Shown here: piece by piece, positions 1-9,383 of the stretch | How positions within the stretch are numbered: the first letter of the stretch is position 1 | How the letters are laid out: each line of letters begins with the position of its first letter | Assembly: GCA_034696485.1 (NCBI GenBank) | Contig: JAQIWT010000377.1 | Span: forward strand, 1 to 21,862 | Length of the DNA stretch: 21,862 bases | From: Isohypsibius dastychi | Lineage: Eukaryota > Tardigrada > Eutardigrada > Parachela > Isohypsibiidae | Direction of reading: 5' to 3' | Translations under genes and position numbers: made by a program | The notes under the pieces: generated by a model | What the model was told of the DNA's origin: nothing | The model's input: only the letters and a program-made list of their open reading frames with translations | Databases searched by the model: none

Positions 1-694
1 AATGGTGGGCCAGAGAGAAATGAATTTGCATGAATCATCCAAAAAACCATTTCACTTTTCAGTGCAGTTTACTTTCAAGTTCAGTGCAGTTTCGTTCCGT
101 TTCAAAATTTGTAAAAAACTAGTAGTTCAGTGCACTTTAGTTTCCCGATTTCAATGACAGTTCAGTTTCAGTTCGTATTTAGGCGCACTATGTCATGCTC
201 TACTCGGACTGCTGTCCAAAAATTGACTGAACTGCAGTCCGAAACTTTTTGGACTGAACTGCTGCAACTCTGCTTGAGTTTGAGAACGGTACAATGTATC
301 AATTGAATTATGATAAATACAGATTAGTTCATTCCATGTGATTTGGTCGGAAGAACAGAAAAGCATGCAAAAATCCAGCAAAATCAATGAAGAACAGCAC
401 GGAATATACTTGAACAGCTGATGAAATAAGGTATTCCGTACTGAGTGGTTATAATTCCACCGTGGAATGGAGAGAAATTTTTTTTTGAATGGCTCCGACT
501 GTTTGGATGTTCAATTTTTTTGAATATGATATACCTGAAAATTCTGCGAGTTGAATGCGAGTGCAGACCTACCGATCTTGTGCGTTTTATTTTCAGTTTG
601 ACGCAGGTGTTTACCCGATGTACGGTGTGCGCACTTTTTTGAATACAAACAATCGCAGTCGCCACTTTATGAAACTAATCTTCATTTTGCCAAG
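1..694. other. Intergenic region with short Inr-like repeats
   Basis: I see no convincing gene here. Short open frames on both strands lack recognisable domains and look like chance. The first 260 bases hold several copies of a TTCAGTGCAGTTT-like motif (listed separately). A short inverted repeat, GTCCAAAAA at 213-221 and TTTTTGGAC at 245-253, lies just beyond them. The stretch just before 695 is presumably the promoter and 5' UTR of the small membrane protein, but I found no clear TATA box. Confidence 0.5.
58..173 (+). repeat. Four copies of TTCAGTGCAGTTT-like motif
   Basis: TTCAGTGCAGTTT occurs exactly at 58-70 and 80-92. A one-mismatch copy is at 126-138 and a diverged copy at 161-173. 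A related motif in the opposite orientation (ACTGAACTGCAG) follows near 225-237. The core TCAGT resembles the arthropod initiator consensus, but no gene is clearly driven from here. It may simply be a degenerate simple repeat. Confidence 0.6.
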
Positions 695-1238
695 ATGTCG
701 GCACAAGGAGGCTTCATTTTCCTAGTTGCGGTATTTCCTGCTTTAATAGGTGGGTACTTGGTAGCTTTTATTCGGCCTTTAGATGCAAAGTGTGAAACGT
801 GTTACGTACTTGCCTTTCAGTCATAATTGTGGTCTTAATCGCCGTCGGATTCTGTCGTTACAATCAGAAATGCCGAAAGTTCGGATCTGGCCTAACGATA
901 ACGCCGGAACGAGATCTCGATGTTCCCTATATGGCTCAAGAAGCTGTGGAAGACGAGCTCATGGAAGAAGCCGAACTTCTTGATGGTATTGTAACCGAGG
1001 GTGAACGTCCTATTCTAATCTGCACAAATACGATTTATCCAGATTCCGAAATGATTGTCGTCCCAATTGTAATACAGCCAGAGCCTGATGAAGTAGTTTT
1101 AGTGACTGAAGAACAACAACCACCAAAAGGTATGTTCTGTCTTCCCTGTCTCTCAATTTCTTCGGCTGGTATTCGTTGGTTTCAGAGAGTGTGACAAGGA
1201 CCATTCCCATCGGAAGTGTTCGTGCGACCGAATTTTAG
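695..1238 (+). CDS. Small single-pass membrane protein, unknown family
   Basis: Predicted exons are 695-749, 821-1129 and 1186-1238, giving 138 residues. Junctions are G|GTGGGT...CCTTTCAG, then G|GTATGT...GTTTCAG, and the frame stays open across both. The start is the ATG at 695. The N-terminus is hydrophobic. A strongly hydrophobic stretch (about residues 8-28, rich in Val/Ile/Leu) crosses the exon 1/2 junction, followed by a basic CRYNQKCRK segment, so a type III or signal-anchored membrane protein with the C-terminus in the cytosol is likely. The tail is acidic (EDELMEEAELLDG), then Val/Pro rich. It ends in ATEF, which fits a class I PDZ ligand (T-x-hydrophobic). I recognise no family. The neighbouring XKR gene is downstream on the same strand. 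Small gene models are easily wrong, but the two clean introns argue it is real. Confidence 0.6.
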
Positions 1239-1643
1239 CGCAGTTTTGGCAAAAACAATTGCCCGATTAAACATTCACACTTTACGGCATGGATTAAGTC
1301 CTGCCGATCTCTGGCACAATTTATGAGCTGTCGTATTCTTTGCACTTTTCTTTAAATGACCTAGTTATCGACCAACAATTTAGATCGGCAATTCCAAAAG
1401 TTGTTGGTTTGTACAGTATTTCAATCGTATAAAAAACGTTTTGTAGAAAAAACCTTGTAGTTTCTGGATTCAGTTTTTGGATTGCTATGATGTCACTGGC
1501 AAATGTGATATTTTCGCAGCCAAGCGCCCTCAACTTTGAGAATCTGTCATGCAAGGCCACTCAATGAGATCCAAAATGGCGACAGTTACCAAACCGCCAC
1601 CATTCGCATACTTTGTGACCTTGAAGATATTTCCACATTTATA
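1239..1643. other. Intergenic / probable XKR promoter and 5' region
   Basis: A TATAAAA box-like motif lies at 1428-1434 and a TCAGTT initiator-like motif at 1470-1475. The spacing of about 44 bases is longer than the usual 28-32, so the pairing is weak. A good 3' splice site (ATTTTCGCAG) ends at 1519, and the XKR reading frame is open from 1509. A 5' exon or longer N-terminus may therefore begin here. Confidence 0.3.
1266..1271 (+). terminator. Possible poly(A) signal ATTAAA
   Basis: ATTAAA lies about 28 bases after the TAG of the small membrane protein. It is the common variant hexamer and is well placed, but it is not proven. Confidence 0.35.
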
Positions 1644-3461
1644 ATGGGGATAAGTAATCCGGGCATTGAACTCCCATCGTCGTTTGAGCTGGGCTTTCTG
1701 GATCCCGCAACAGATACTAATAATGCGTATATGAATGCTGGACGTATCTTTGTGAGATATTTTATTGCTCTTGATGTTGAGACTACGAAATGCAAACCAA
1801 TGATTGGAATAGTCAAAGCGTTGCCTGTGAATACTCTCCCACGCCCGACTTGGAAGCTAAGACTGTCGACGTTGTTGAAGTTTGGTGTGGCCTTTGCATT
1901 GCACTTGTTCGATTACGGGAGCGATTTGTAGAATATCTTTGCCGAATACATCAATGCAGGCGCAACTGTCTATTTCTGGCTGACGCTACTTTTCGTCGCT
2001 GTTCCCCTCACTGCTGCATCATCATTCTGTTTTATATCATTCCAGTTCTGGACAAGAGGCAAACACCGTTACAACACAATGAATTGTGTGGAAATTGGGT
2101 GCATCTTGCTGCTACTAGGGCCTACATATCTGTGAGTAGACAGCCATTTCCCCCCAACCCGGGTAACTTTGAAACCTCGACATCGGCTTTTTACAACGTT
2201 TCCCTATTTAGTGATCTTACCTTCTGATGCAGCTACCGGTTTACATGCCTAGCATCTCTCAGATACCTCACAAATTTTATCGCTGATTACAAGGCGTTGA
2301 ACAAATACTACTTGCCTCACTACGAAGTAAACTGTTCCGATTACGCAAACTGGAGGAGTTCAGCGTCAATGCGGGCTGAAGAGAACAGACTACTTGGGCT
2401 CATAGAGTGCTCAATGGAAGCCACGCCCCAACTGATCCTTCAAGCAACCGTCCTCGTTATGATCTACACAGAATTCGGGTCATTCACAACTTCCGACATT
2501 TCCAAACTTGTCTCTGTCATCACTTCTCTCCTGACCCTGACTTTCATATTCTTCAAATTCACCGAGGAATGCAAGCTCTACGCCAACCCGCACCGAAGAC
2601 CACCACTTTATGAGTTCCCGGAGAGAAAGTGGTTTCTGACACAGCTTGGTTATGCCACGGAACTGATCTGGCATCTCCTCATTTTGATCTCCAGAATCAC
2701 GGCCATTGTTTTCTTCGCGTCAATTCATCCGTACTGGGCAGCGGCCGTGTGCCTGCTTCACGTTTCGCTAATGATCACCTGGGTCGCTCTTGAAACACGA
2801 GCACTTAACTCGAAATTACAGGCGGAATCAGGCTCTGAACTCAAGTATTATGTTGATTGGACTGGATCGATTATGGATCGCAAAGCCCTTCTACGGCCGT
2901 TCTATCTGCTCTATGGTGTCATGTTTTTGTATGACTTCTTGAACATCAGACCTTTTTGGATGAACAAGGCAGGTCAACCCGACAAGAATGGCTGCCTCAG
3001 CGCAAAGTTGGCTCCAGGGAAACGCAGTGTCATGTATTATGGACTGTATTACTTCATATGCTACGTGCAGAATATTGCGATGATATGTATTTGGTATTTT
3101 AACGAACCTGTTGATGAACTGCGGATCAGTGCGCTACTCATCGTCATTCTCGGAATTCCTATGGGAATTGTATTCATGACGTTATATTATCAATTTTTCC
3201 ACAAACTGCGCCGAAACCTGGTGAGTTCAGCTGAATTGCGATTTAATGTAACAGACTCACAGAGCACTTCTTTTGCAGGACGCTAAACGACCGTGTGAAG
3301 GTTTATCTCCTGGAGAGTCATACAAGTACGAGTTCTCCGGCGAGAAGCTCTGGTGGAAGAACGGCCGAAGCATCAGTGTACCGGTGTATAGAAAGACACA
3401 CATTCGACCAGAATACGACAGTGATCGTGAAAGGGTGGACATCAAGCTGGAGCGAAATTAA
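1644..3461 (+). CDS. XK-related protein (XKR/CED-8 family), amber codon in frame
   Basis: Probable phospholipid scramblase-family membrane protein. Exons are about 1644-2131, 2233-3220 and 3279-3461, with GTGAGT donors and GCAG acceptors and frame kept at both junctions. Family marks: a first helix ending FDYGSDL, the TM2 motif YFWLTLLFVAVP, the hallmark IECSMEATPQLILQ helix in exon 2, YELP-like YEFPERKW, LLYGVMFLYDFLN, and the late YGLYYFICYVQNIAMICIWY helix. About eight or more membrane segments are visible. The start is uncertain: 1644 is the first in-frame ATG of a frame open from 1509, and ATGs at 1731 and 1800 are alternatives; TM1 starts only after 1800. The TAG at 1929-1931 interrupts the frame. 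With that codon read as an amino acid the protein is about 500-550 residues, normal for the family. The tail contains ERVD, a caspase-like tetrapeptide. It could be a pseudogene, a sequencing error, or an edited or read-through gene. Confidence 0.85.
1929..1931 (+). other. In-frame TAG at the conserved Trp position of XKR
   Basis: The codons read ...AGC GAT TTG TAG AAT ATC TTT GCC. Family members have a GTD-V/L-W pattern here, and the residues before (DYGSDL) and after (FAEYINAG, then YFWLTLLF) align without a gap. So TAG replaces TGG, one base away. Both flanks stay in one frame from 1509 to the exon end at 2131. I found no splice pair that removes the codon and keeps the conserved residues. 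Confidence 0.8.
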
Positions 3462-3700
3462 TTTATTACTAGGCCTATTATTACTGTATTTGTGCTCCAT
3501 GGTACGGCTCAGGCTTGCAAATCTCCCACGACATTTTGATACAGCTGAAAAAGCAGCTTACAGCAGTTTGAGGAGCAAAATCCACCGTGCGCTTCAAAAA
3601 CACTGTCAGAACTGTATCTTCTTCGTTACTCCCGCCAGTCACTTTCGCCTTTCAAAGCACTTCAGACTTTCTAACGTTTTCTTCGACTCGGGGTCTAGGT

Positions 3701-3706
3701 ATTAAA
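3701..3706 (+). terminator. Possible poly(A) signal ATTAAA for XKR
   Basis: ATTAAA lies 240 bases after the XKR stop codon. The stretch 3462-3869 is the convergent gap between the + strand XKR gene and the - strand CUB gene and must hold both 3' UTRs. No other gene is visible in it. Confidence 0.3.
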
Positions 3707-3869
3707 ATGAACAGTCCCGGGTATGAGCACACCGAACACTGGGAATGTTAACGTTGCACTGTGTTGAAGTGTACAGTATTCACTGAGAAAAAACTTTGTT
3801 ATTTGCGAAGAGAAGTAAATTACGAAAACACAGTGAATAAGGACCACAACGGAGGAATGCTATAGTTGA

Positions 3870-6785
3870 CTAGCAGTTCAGCTCATCACTGCCGCCGGGG
3901 CAATCTTTTCGACCTAAGAGAAAATAGTGGAGACAAAATGGTGATTAGGTTTTAATGTTGAAATATCTCACCATCACACAACTGATACTCAGAAATACAC
4001 ACGTTTTCGTCGCTGGGGCAAGGTATTTGCCAATCCCAACAAGCCAAAGCTGTTCAACAGAACTTCACTAGGCTTTTCTCGGGGAAAAAGAATGGGCTTA
4101 AAACAGCAACACTGACCTTTAACGGTGATGTTGAATCCGGAGTAGCTGAAAGAATCGTCGGTGTCAAAAAGGACAATCTGTAAATAATGGTCAGGTCAAC
4201 TGTTCTCATAATGTTCCGATGAACAGAAATTGAAAGCTCACAGCCTCGTTTCCAGCGACTCGATATCCAGCCGGTCCAGAATCACCACAGAATTTCGCCA
4301 ACGGGTTGTAAAACCCGTCAAATATTTCGACATAATCATGGTCACATCCATATTCCAACCGGAACGCATTTGTTTGAAACTAAACGCCAAAGTTAGAAAA
4401 CATGACCTTTTAAACAACAGAATTTTAATTTGTACCAGGAGTTGTTTTAAAAAGCCGCCAAAAATGCGGACTCCACATCGCAGATTGCTCGGAAAGACGC
4501 CGGGATGATTTGGGGAAATCAACGTGATTGTCTCATTCTCCGCAAGATAAATGTTAGAATTTGATGGATCACCCTGGTTCCCTCCACAGATGGAGAAGAC
4601 TGTTTGCTTAGGGGGCAAAAATGATACTGTGATGTTGAATCCACGGTACTCCCCAGAGCCATCAGTTTTGAACCTTATCCGCTGTGACGCCAGAAATAAC
4701 TGAACATGTTCCTCAGAATTCACAAAATTATCAAAAAACCTACCACTGTGCCGGACGCGGAGGGGATGTCCGGCCCAATATCTCCGCAAAATTTACCAAA
4801 GGACTCATATTCGTTCTGACCAAAAGATTCCACTTCAACATAATCACGGTCAACATAACAACTGCCACCTTCGAGGCCGAAGTCGGAAGACTTTATCTAC
4901 CATAGATCAAAGCATAAGAATATCAAATAAAGGGTCGGGGTAAAAAACCTGAGCACACCCCCGCACTTTGGGGAGCGGGGGTGGGGGAGATGATCAAGCG
5001 CAGGTATACCTGTAATTTTTGGTCGATATCTGGTGCCCGAAATGTCCAAGAGCAGTTGGTATTTTCATCATATTCGTACGGATAGTTTGGTGAATAAAAC
5101 GTCACTGATGAGTTGACAGTGATCACAGCGCCACAAGCTGTTAAAAACTGCATAATCAGGATTTCAACACAGTATGGTACGATAGACCTTACGAAGTGAA
5201 ACATCGGATGGTAGAGGGATAGCTCGGACGGATATGTTGAATCCACTTGACAATCCGAGATAATCCGAATAGAAAGTCACAACCTGGAATACATTAAAAT
5301 GCAAATGATGAGCATGTCTACAGTAATTCCCATTAACCTGGCTAACCCGGAGGGCGAAAAACGCTTCAAGTTATATGATTATTCAACCTACACTTTTGTC
5401 CCCGCCCCCAAGGGGATTCGGTCAGAAACCGCTTCAACCCCTTCAACAAAGTCTGAATCCTCACAAGGGAATAAAAAACGCTGATGTTACTTTCGTTCCG
5501 GAAAAGGGGTCCTGAGTCAACTGTACGAACTTAGTTTTTGCAGCTATTATGCTGGCGTGCTTATTTTCAAAAACTGGCCAAAATTTACCAAATTGTTTGC
5601 TGACTCAGAGTGAGCACTGCTGGATAGTTCTGACAGTTCAAGCGATAAATCGGTGTTCTGAGTCGGTGCTCGCATTCTGAGCAAGAATCTCGTTTTTTGG
5701 CCCGCCATAGCGCCGCAGTAATTTTGTTTTGAATCTTGACAAATGATGCGTTCAAGTTCATCGAAAATGCTTTTTGGCAGTGTCTATCGAAAGTCGCCCA
5801 TTGTTTAAAATACATAATCGTTCAATATACATGCCACCCCCTAACTAAAACTAAGTGGAGTTACGCCGGGGTGAAAAACTCCTTTCAATCTGTACGATCG
5901 TTCAACTTAAATGAATGGGATTAACTGTTTGTCAAATGTTGCATAAGTCTCCGCCGATATAACTGATACTGTGGAACCTCCAGAATATGATGGGCACGGA
6001 TCCATCATATCTGGGAGGTTTTGAAATTGTGGAGGTGGCGTTACGTCAAAAATGCGTCGCTCGTAGGCGACTGCCCCCTTGTTCCCCCTCGGAATTCCAC
6101 TAGGATCCAGGCACGAGTGATGGGCTAGGAATGACAATGAGGTGACGCACTGCAATTTAGCTTAGGTGCCTGTCAGATTATAGAGGGGCCCCTCAGTGTG
6201 CCCTGCTCACACCCTTATGAACACTGCGGCACTGACAAGACCATTTGACAACTTTTCTATTTCGGAGGTATCATATTCGGGAGGTTCCACAGTACCCCTG
6301 TACGCTATCTACTTCAAGGACAGGTTGAATTGTACCGTTAATGATGGCGGAGACGTACGGTTGTTACTGACTGTACCATTTCGGAATCCGCAAAAGCAAG
6401 AAGTTCGGGTCCACTAATGGACCCGGCATATCGGTGCGACACATAACCAGTGCCGGCATCTGGCTCAAACTCCAACCGGTGATATCCGCGCTCTGTGTAG
6501 TCTCCCAGGTCGAAAGTTATTGAGTTGAACTAGAAGAAATACTTTTAGCGGTAACTCCAGAGTATATTGTTCCCATTCACCAACCAACAAACCGGTTCCA
6601 TTAGGTGAAGTGAAAATCCATGCACACGTTGTTTCTGGCGGGAAGTTAGCCGGATAATTTGGAGATTGAAAGAATGTCTCGTCCTTTTCGGTTATGTAGA
6701 GCTGACCGCCACATGGAGACGAAATGGCCGATGGTGTGATTATTAACCCCAAGAGACCGGTAAAGATCGACAGAGATCTCCTCAT
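3870..6785 (-). CDS. Secreted protein with three CUB domains and a C-terminal LDLa
   Basis: Ten exons in transcript order: 6785-6585, 6529-6377, 5283-5193, 5137-5010, 4896-4744, 4681-4436, 4379-4242, 4177-4117, 4049-3972, 3913-3870; they sum to 1293 nt, 430 residues. The N-terminus MRRSLSIFTGLLGLIITPSA is a signal peptide. CUB1 starts CGGQLYITEKDETFFQSPNYP, CUB2 CGAVITVNSSVTFYSPNYP, and CUB3 CGGNQGDPSNSNIYLAENE. Each ends in the GFNI(S/T)V strand. The LDLa has six Cys and the calcium motif CDGRKDCPGGSDE, split over the last two exons. CUB1 lacks the second Cys pair; CUB3 keeps C-DYVEIFDG, typical of calcium-binding CUBs. The intron between exons 2 and 3 is 1093 nt and holds inverted repeats. 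Exon phases match the seven-CUB gene at 9384-16292. The first donor (GTTGGT) is weak but fits by homology. Likely an extracellular binding protein; ligand unknown. Confidence 0.85.
5967..6294. repeat. Three-copy inverted repeat inside the long intron of the three-CUB gene
   Basis: TACTGTGGAACCTCCAGAATATGAT at 5967-5991 (motif core AACCTCCAGAATATGAT) returns inverted at 6270-6294 with 24 of 25 bases matching. A third, shorter inverted copy at 6002-6020 pairs with 5974-5993 across an 8-base loop, forming a hairpin of about 19 bp with two single-base bulges. The element sits within the intron spanning 5284-6376. No open frame with a recognisable product is present in the intron. Confidence 0.7.
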
Positions 6786-7082
6786 TGTGGATTTCACAAT
6801 GATAGTATGATTTTCCTCGTTGAGTCGTACTGTTAGGTTTTGCTGACATATCTACATTGACAGGGCAGAAAAAGGAAGCGCTGTTAACGATGATAGGCTA
6901 TTTGATTTTGAATGCTCCGTTATCAACCGTGATAGGCGTAGAATGGGCTCATTTGTTAAATACCTTAGAAGACGTGAGAGATGTACGCATGTACACTAAT
7001 CAACAAGATTGTCTTCATTCGACTTTAGCTTTATGACGGTGTCGTCAACTGAAATGAAGTAAGAAGACAAACGAGATCCATT

Positions 7083-8753
7083 CTATCTAACAACGAATGT
7101 CGTTAGTGATTCATAATCACCTTTTTGAGTCAAATCCTCTCTTGAACAGTTGACTGGGAAGAATATATCTCTCAAAGAGAAAATGTCACTTATCTGACCC
7201 GACATGTTATAAATTTCTCCAAGTTGTTTCGCCTGTAGCAACTGCGGTTTGGTAAGAAGGTAGTTCCTCAGCCACGAATATTCAAGATCGCAATGCAATC
7301 TTTTCAGGTGCGCTCTTTGCGCGTCACTAAAAGGTGACACTCCAGTATCGATCGCCAAAAGTTGCAGACTTTTCAGACTGTCAAACGATCCCTTCTCGAT
7401 CATCTGAATTGTGGACATGGTAAAGGTCAACGCCCGTAATTTTGGGAATCCAGCTAGCCCTTTTTTTGTCACACGAATCCGTTCTTCGTAGCTGATATCC
7501 AAATGGAGTAGGTTGGGTAGATGAAAGCCGATCAGAGAATCCATGTTGAAAACATGTTGACCCCAGAGATCAAGTCGTATGATGTTCAACGCCAGTGATG
7601 TCGGTACGCTATTTCGCAACAATCCCTGATCCGCAATCCCAAGCCTAATTGGACTTTTTGGAACCAGAATTTTCACCTGATTTAAAAGGTTCACCATATC
7701 GGTGGAAGTGGAGCCATTGTAGCAATAAACAGCAAATCGGCCAAAGGTGCAGGAGTTCGGGTCGGGAATTTCACAGTTTCCGGATTTCAGTAGCTCACAT
7801 TGCGCCATCAAGAGTTCTCGGTATTCGAACAACGGCAGTGTTTCTTTTTTCGTGACCTGCTCCAGAGTTCTGTTTTGTCTATCTGTAAACAAAATATGAC
7901 CACTTGTTGAATGACATGCGCATCCATCCTTACCAGAGCCACCACATTTATAAGCTCGTCTCAGTTTGACGACATCCAAAAAGCTCAGTCCGGCCGTCTG
8001 TCCAATTCTGCTCTTGGGCTGTTTTGGAATAAGAGTGGGATAGCGTTTGTCTACCGCGAAAGCGTTGTATCCATAATGCATCACAGACTCATAATCGTAC
8101 TTGGTTCCAAACACCAAACCATCCGTTGTGATTTCAAAATCTCTTTTGAATTTCGGGTCAACATTTTTCCAATTGACAATAATATAATCTTCACGATCAC
8201 TTCTCATCATTTCATGACAGAATCCCAGTGCGTGCATCAGTTCATGTTGAATAGATCCGATCTCCTCCAGACATCCAACATCCAATGTCAACGTTTGAAC
8301 GCCACCTTGCCGCCCAACTGCCGATCTACACCCAAATCCTCGTCCAATGAAGATATAATCCTTTTCTGATGTACGTTTGACAAATTTGATGCTGCTACTG
8401 GTAAGAGCGTTAATTTGTTCCATTGCTCGTTGGATATCCTTGACTTCAAATAGCCGGTTTTCGTCTTGATAGTATACCTGACTGATGACGTATGGTACGA
8501 GACCTTTTGGCCAGCGTTTGACGTCGTCTCTGATTGCATTGTTGAAGAGCGGAGTCTGACCGTTTGGAAAAGATTCTCTGGAGATGCCGATCATGTCTCC
8601 TTGAAAATATTCGCCGGTGAGGGTGGGTGTTCTCGGATCTGCTACCCGATATTTGATCAGCATTTCATCGGCAATGAATTTCTCCCAGTCAGAGGGGATT
8701 TCTGCGAGACTGAGTCTACAGCACATAAGCAGGACCTGAGCGAGTTTCCACAT
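7083..8753 (-). CDS. Astacin (M12A) metalloprotease fused to leucine-rich repeats
   Basis: Secreted zinc endopeptidase. The 556-codon frame is open throughout. Signal peptide about residues 1-17, then a propeptide with the astacin aspartate-switch motif FQGD (50-53). The mature domain likely begins near NAIRDDVKRWPKGLVPY. The zinc site HELMHALGFCHE is at 170-181 (H170, E171, H174, H180), and the Met-turn SVMHY at 223-227, so the active site is complete. C142 and C161 match one family disulfide. The Cys expected before the IKF strand is absent (SSSIKF), though C270 remains. After AYKC (270) comes a non-astacin tail: a short Cys-containing segment, then about three leucine-rich repeats (LDLWGQHVF, LHLDISYEERI, LRALTFTMSTI) and an LRRCT-like HCDLEYSWLRNYLL. 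A 51-nt in-frame intron (7883-7933) probably sits at the junction, giving 539 residues when spliced. It lies between two CUB/LDLa genes on the same strand. A TCAGTT initiator-like motif lies at about 8785-8790. Confidence 0.9.
   Translation of the reverse strand: MWKLAQVLLMCCRLSLAEIPSDWEKFIADEMLIKYRVADPRTPTLTGEYFQGDMIGISRESFPNGQTPLFNNAIRDDVKRWPKGLVPYVISQVYYQDENRLFEVKDIQRAMEQINALTSSSIKFVKRTSEKDYIFIGRGFGCRSAVGRQGGVQTLTLDVGCLEEIGSIQHELMHALGFCHEMMRSDREDYIIVNWKNVDPKFKRDFEITTDGLVFGTKYDYESVMHYGYNAFAVDKRYPTLIPKQPKSRIGQTAGLSFLDVVKLRRAYKCGGSGKDGCACHSTSGHILFTDRQNRTLEQVTKKETLPLFEYRELLMAQCELLKSGNCEIPDPNSCTFGRFAVYCYNGSTSTDMVNLLNQVKILVPKSPIRLGIADQGLLRNSVPTSLALNIIRLDLWGQHVFNMDSLIGFHLPNLLHLDISYEERIRVTKKGLAGFPKLRALTFTMSTIQMIEKGSFDSLKSLQLLAIDTGVSPFSDAQRAHLKRLHCDLEYSWLRNYLLTKPQLLQAKQLGEIYNMSGQISDIFSLRDIFFPVNCSREDLTQKGDYESLTTFVVR
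7883..7933 (-). other. Probable 51-nt stop-free intron in the astacin-LRR gene
   Basis: On the - strand the segment starts GTAAGG and ends TTTGTTTACAG. Its length is a multiple of three and it has no stop codon, so the gene reads through whether it is removed or kept. It begins two residues beyond the CGG that closes the astacin domain. Retention would add 17 residues including two Cys (DGCAC). Its size is close to neighbouring introns (57-62 nt). Without it the gene would have no introns, unlike its neighbours. Confidence 0.7.
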
Positions 8754-9383
8754 CTTGCTTTCTGGGCAAACAAATGCCGGAAAAAACTGATGAGATTATT
8801 TTCCGTTTCCCTTTCGTGAAACCAGTTTTTGCTTCGTGATCGGCGTTCACAAAAATGGTGTTATATTTCTCTTCAGGCAGTTACTACTATTTGCCAGTCA
8901 CTTTTACGCTAAAGGTCGGAGAGCGTTAAATCACAGTAAATTATGGGCAGCCAGTTCTGAGGACTGGTAGTAAAGGCTTTACTTCTGCTGCCTCCAACTC
9001 CAGAGTTTTTGAACGGAATTCCCACACATTATATCTGGCTTGGCAGGTTATCAGATATCAGTGTCATATGGTCGAACTTACAGTTCAAGAATAGCCCTCA
9101 AATCAACACGGGATGTTAAAGATGTGTTTTTGGAAGCAGACCAACGAAAAACGTCGGTTGATTTCGTTTTTTTCACCTCTTCACATTGTACAGAGGAATC
9201 ACGAATCTCCTCCAAAGCTCCTTATCTTTTGATCTTTTATTAAAAAATTGACAAAACTTTCCCCTTGAAACCTCAGGGGATACATATCAAGCACATAGTT
9301 TTATTCAAAATGCAAAGAACAAGGTTAAGCAAAAGTTTTCAGTGAATAATGGAACAGAAATGTTGCGCGAACATCTGCAGATT
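8754..9383. other. Intergenic: astacin promoter and 3' flank of the seven-CUB gene
   Basis: No gene is visible. The part next to 8753 should be the astacin 5' UTR and promoter. The part next to 9384 is the 3' UTR of the seven-CUB gene. A 67-codon + strand frame at 9040-9243 has no recognisable features. Confidence 0.5.
9300..9305 (-). terminator. Poly(A) signal AATAAA of the seven-CUB gene
   Basis: Read on the - strand, AATAAA lies about 80 bases beyond the stop codon at 9384-9386. The hexamer is canonical and the 3' UTR length plausible. Confidence 0.55.

Noticed and set aside
1790-2227. 145-codon + strand frame across XKR exon 1
   Set aside because: It avoids the TAG but gives none of the XKR helix motifs, which lie in the other frame on both sides of the stop.
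5299-5484. Short + strand frame with proline-rich translation
   Set aside because: It lies within the long intron of the three-CUB gene with no domain or conserved feature.
6646-6849. 67-codon - strand frame starting upstream of the three-CUB gene
   Set aside because: It overlaps the signal peptide and CUB1 exon in another frame. It could act as an upstream ORF but has no recognisable product.
7911-8369. 152-codon + strand frame opposite the astacin domain
   Set aside because: It is antisense to the conserved astacin active-site region; its length is explained by coding constraint on the other strand.
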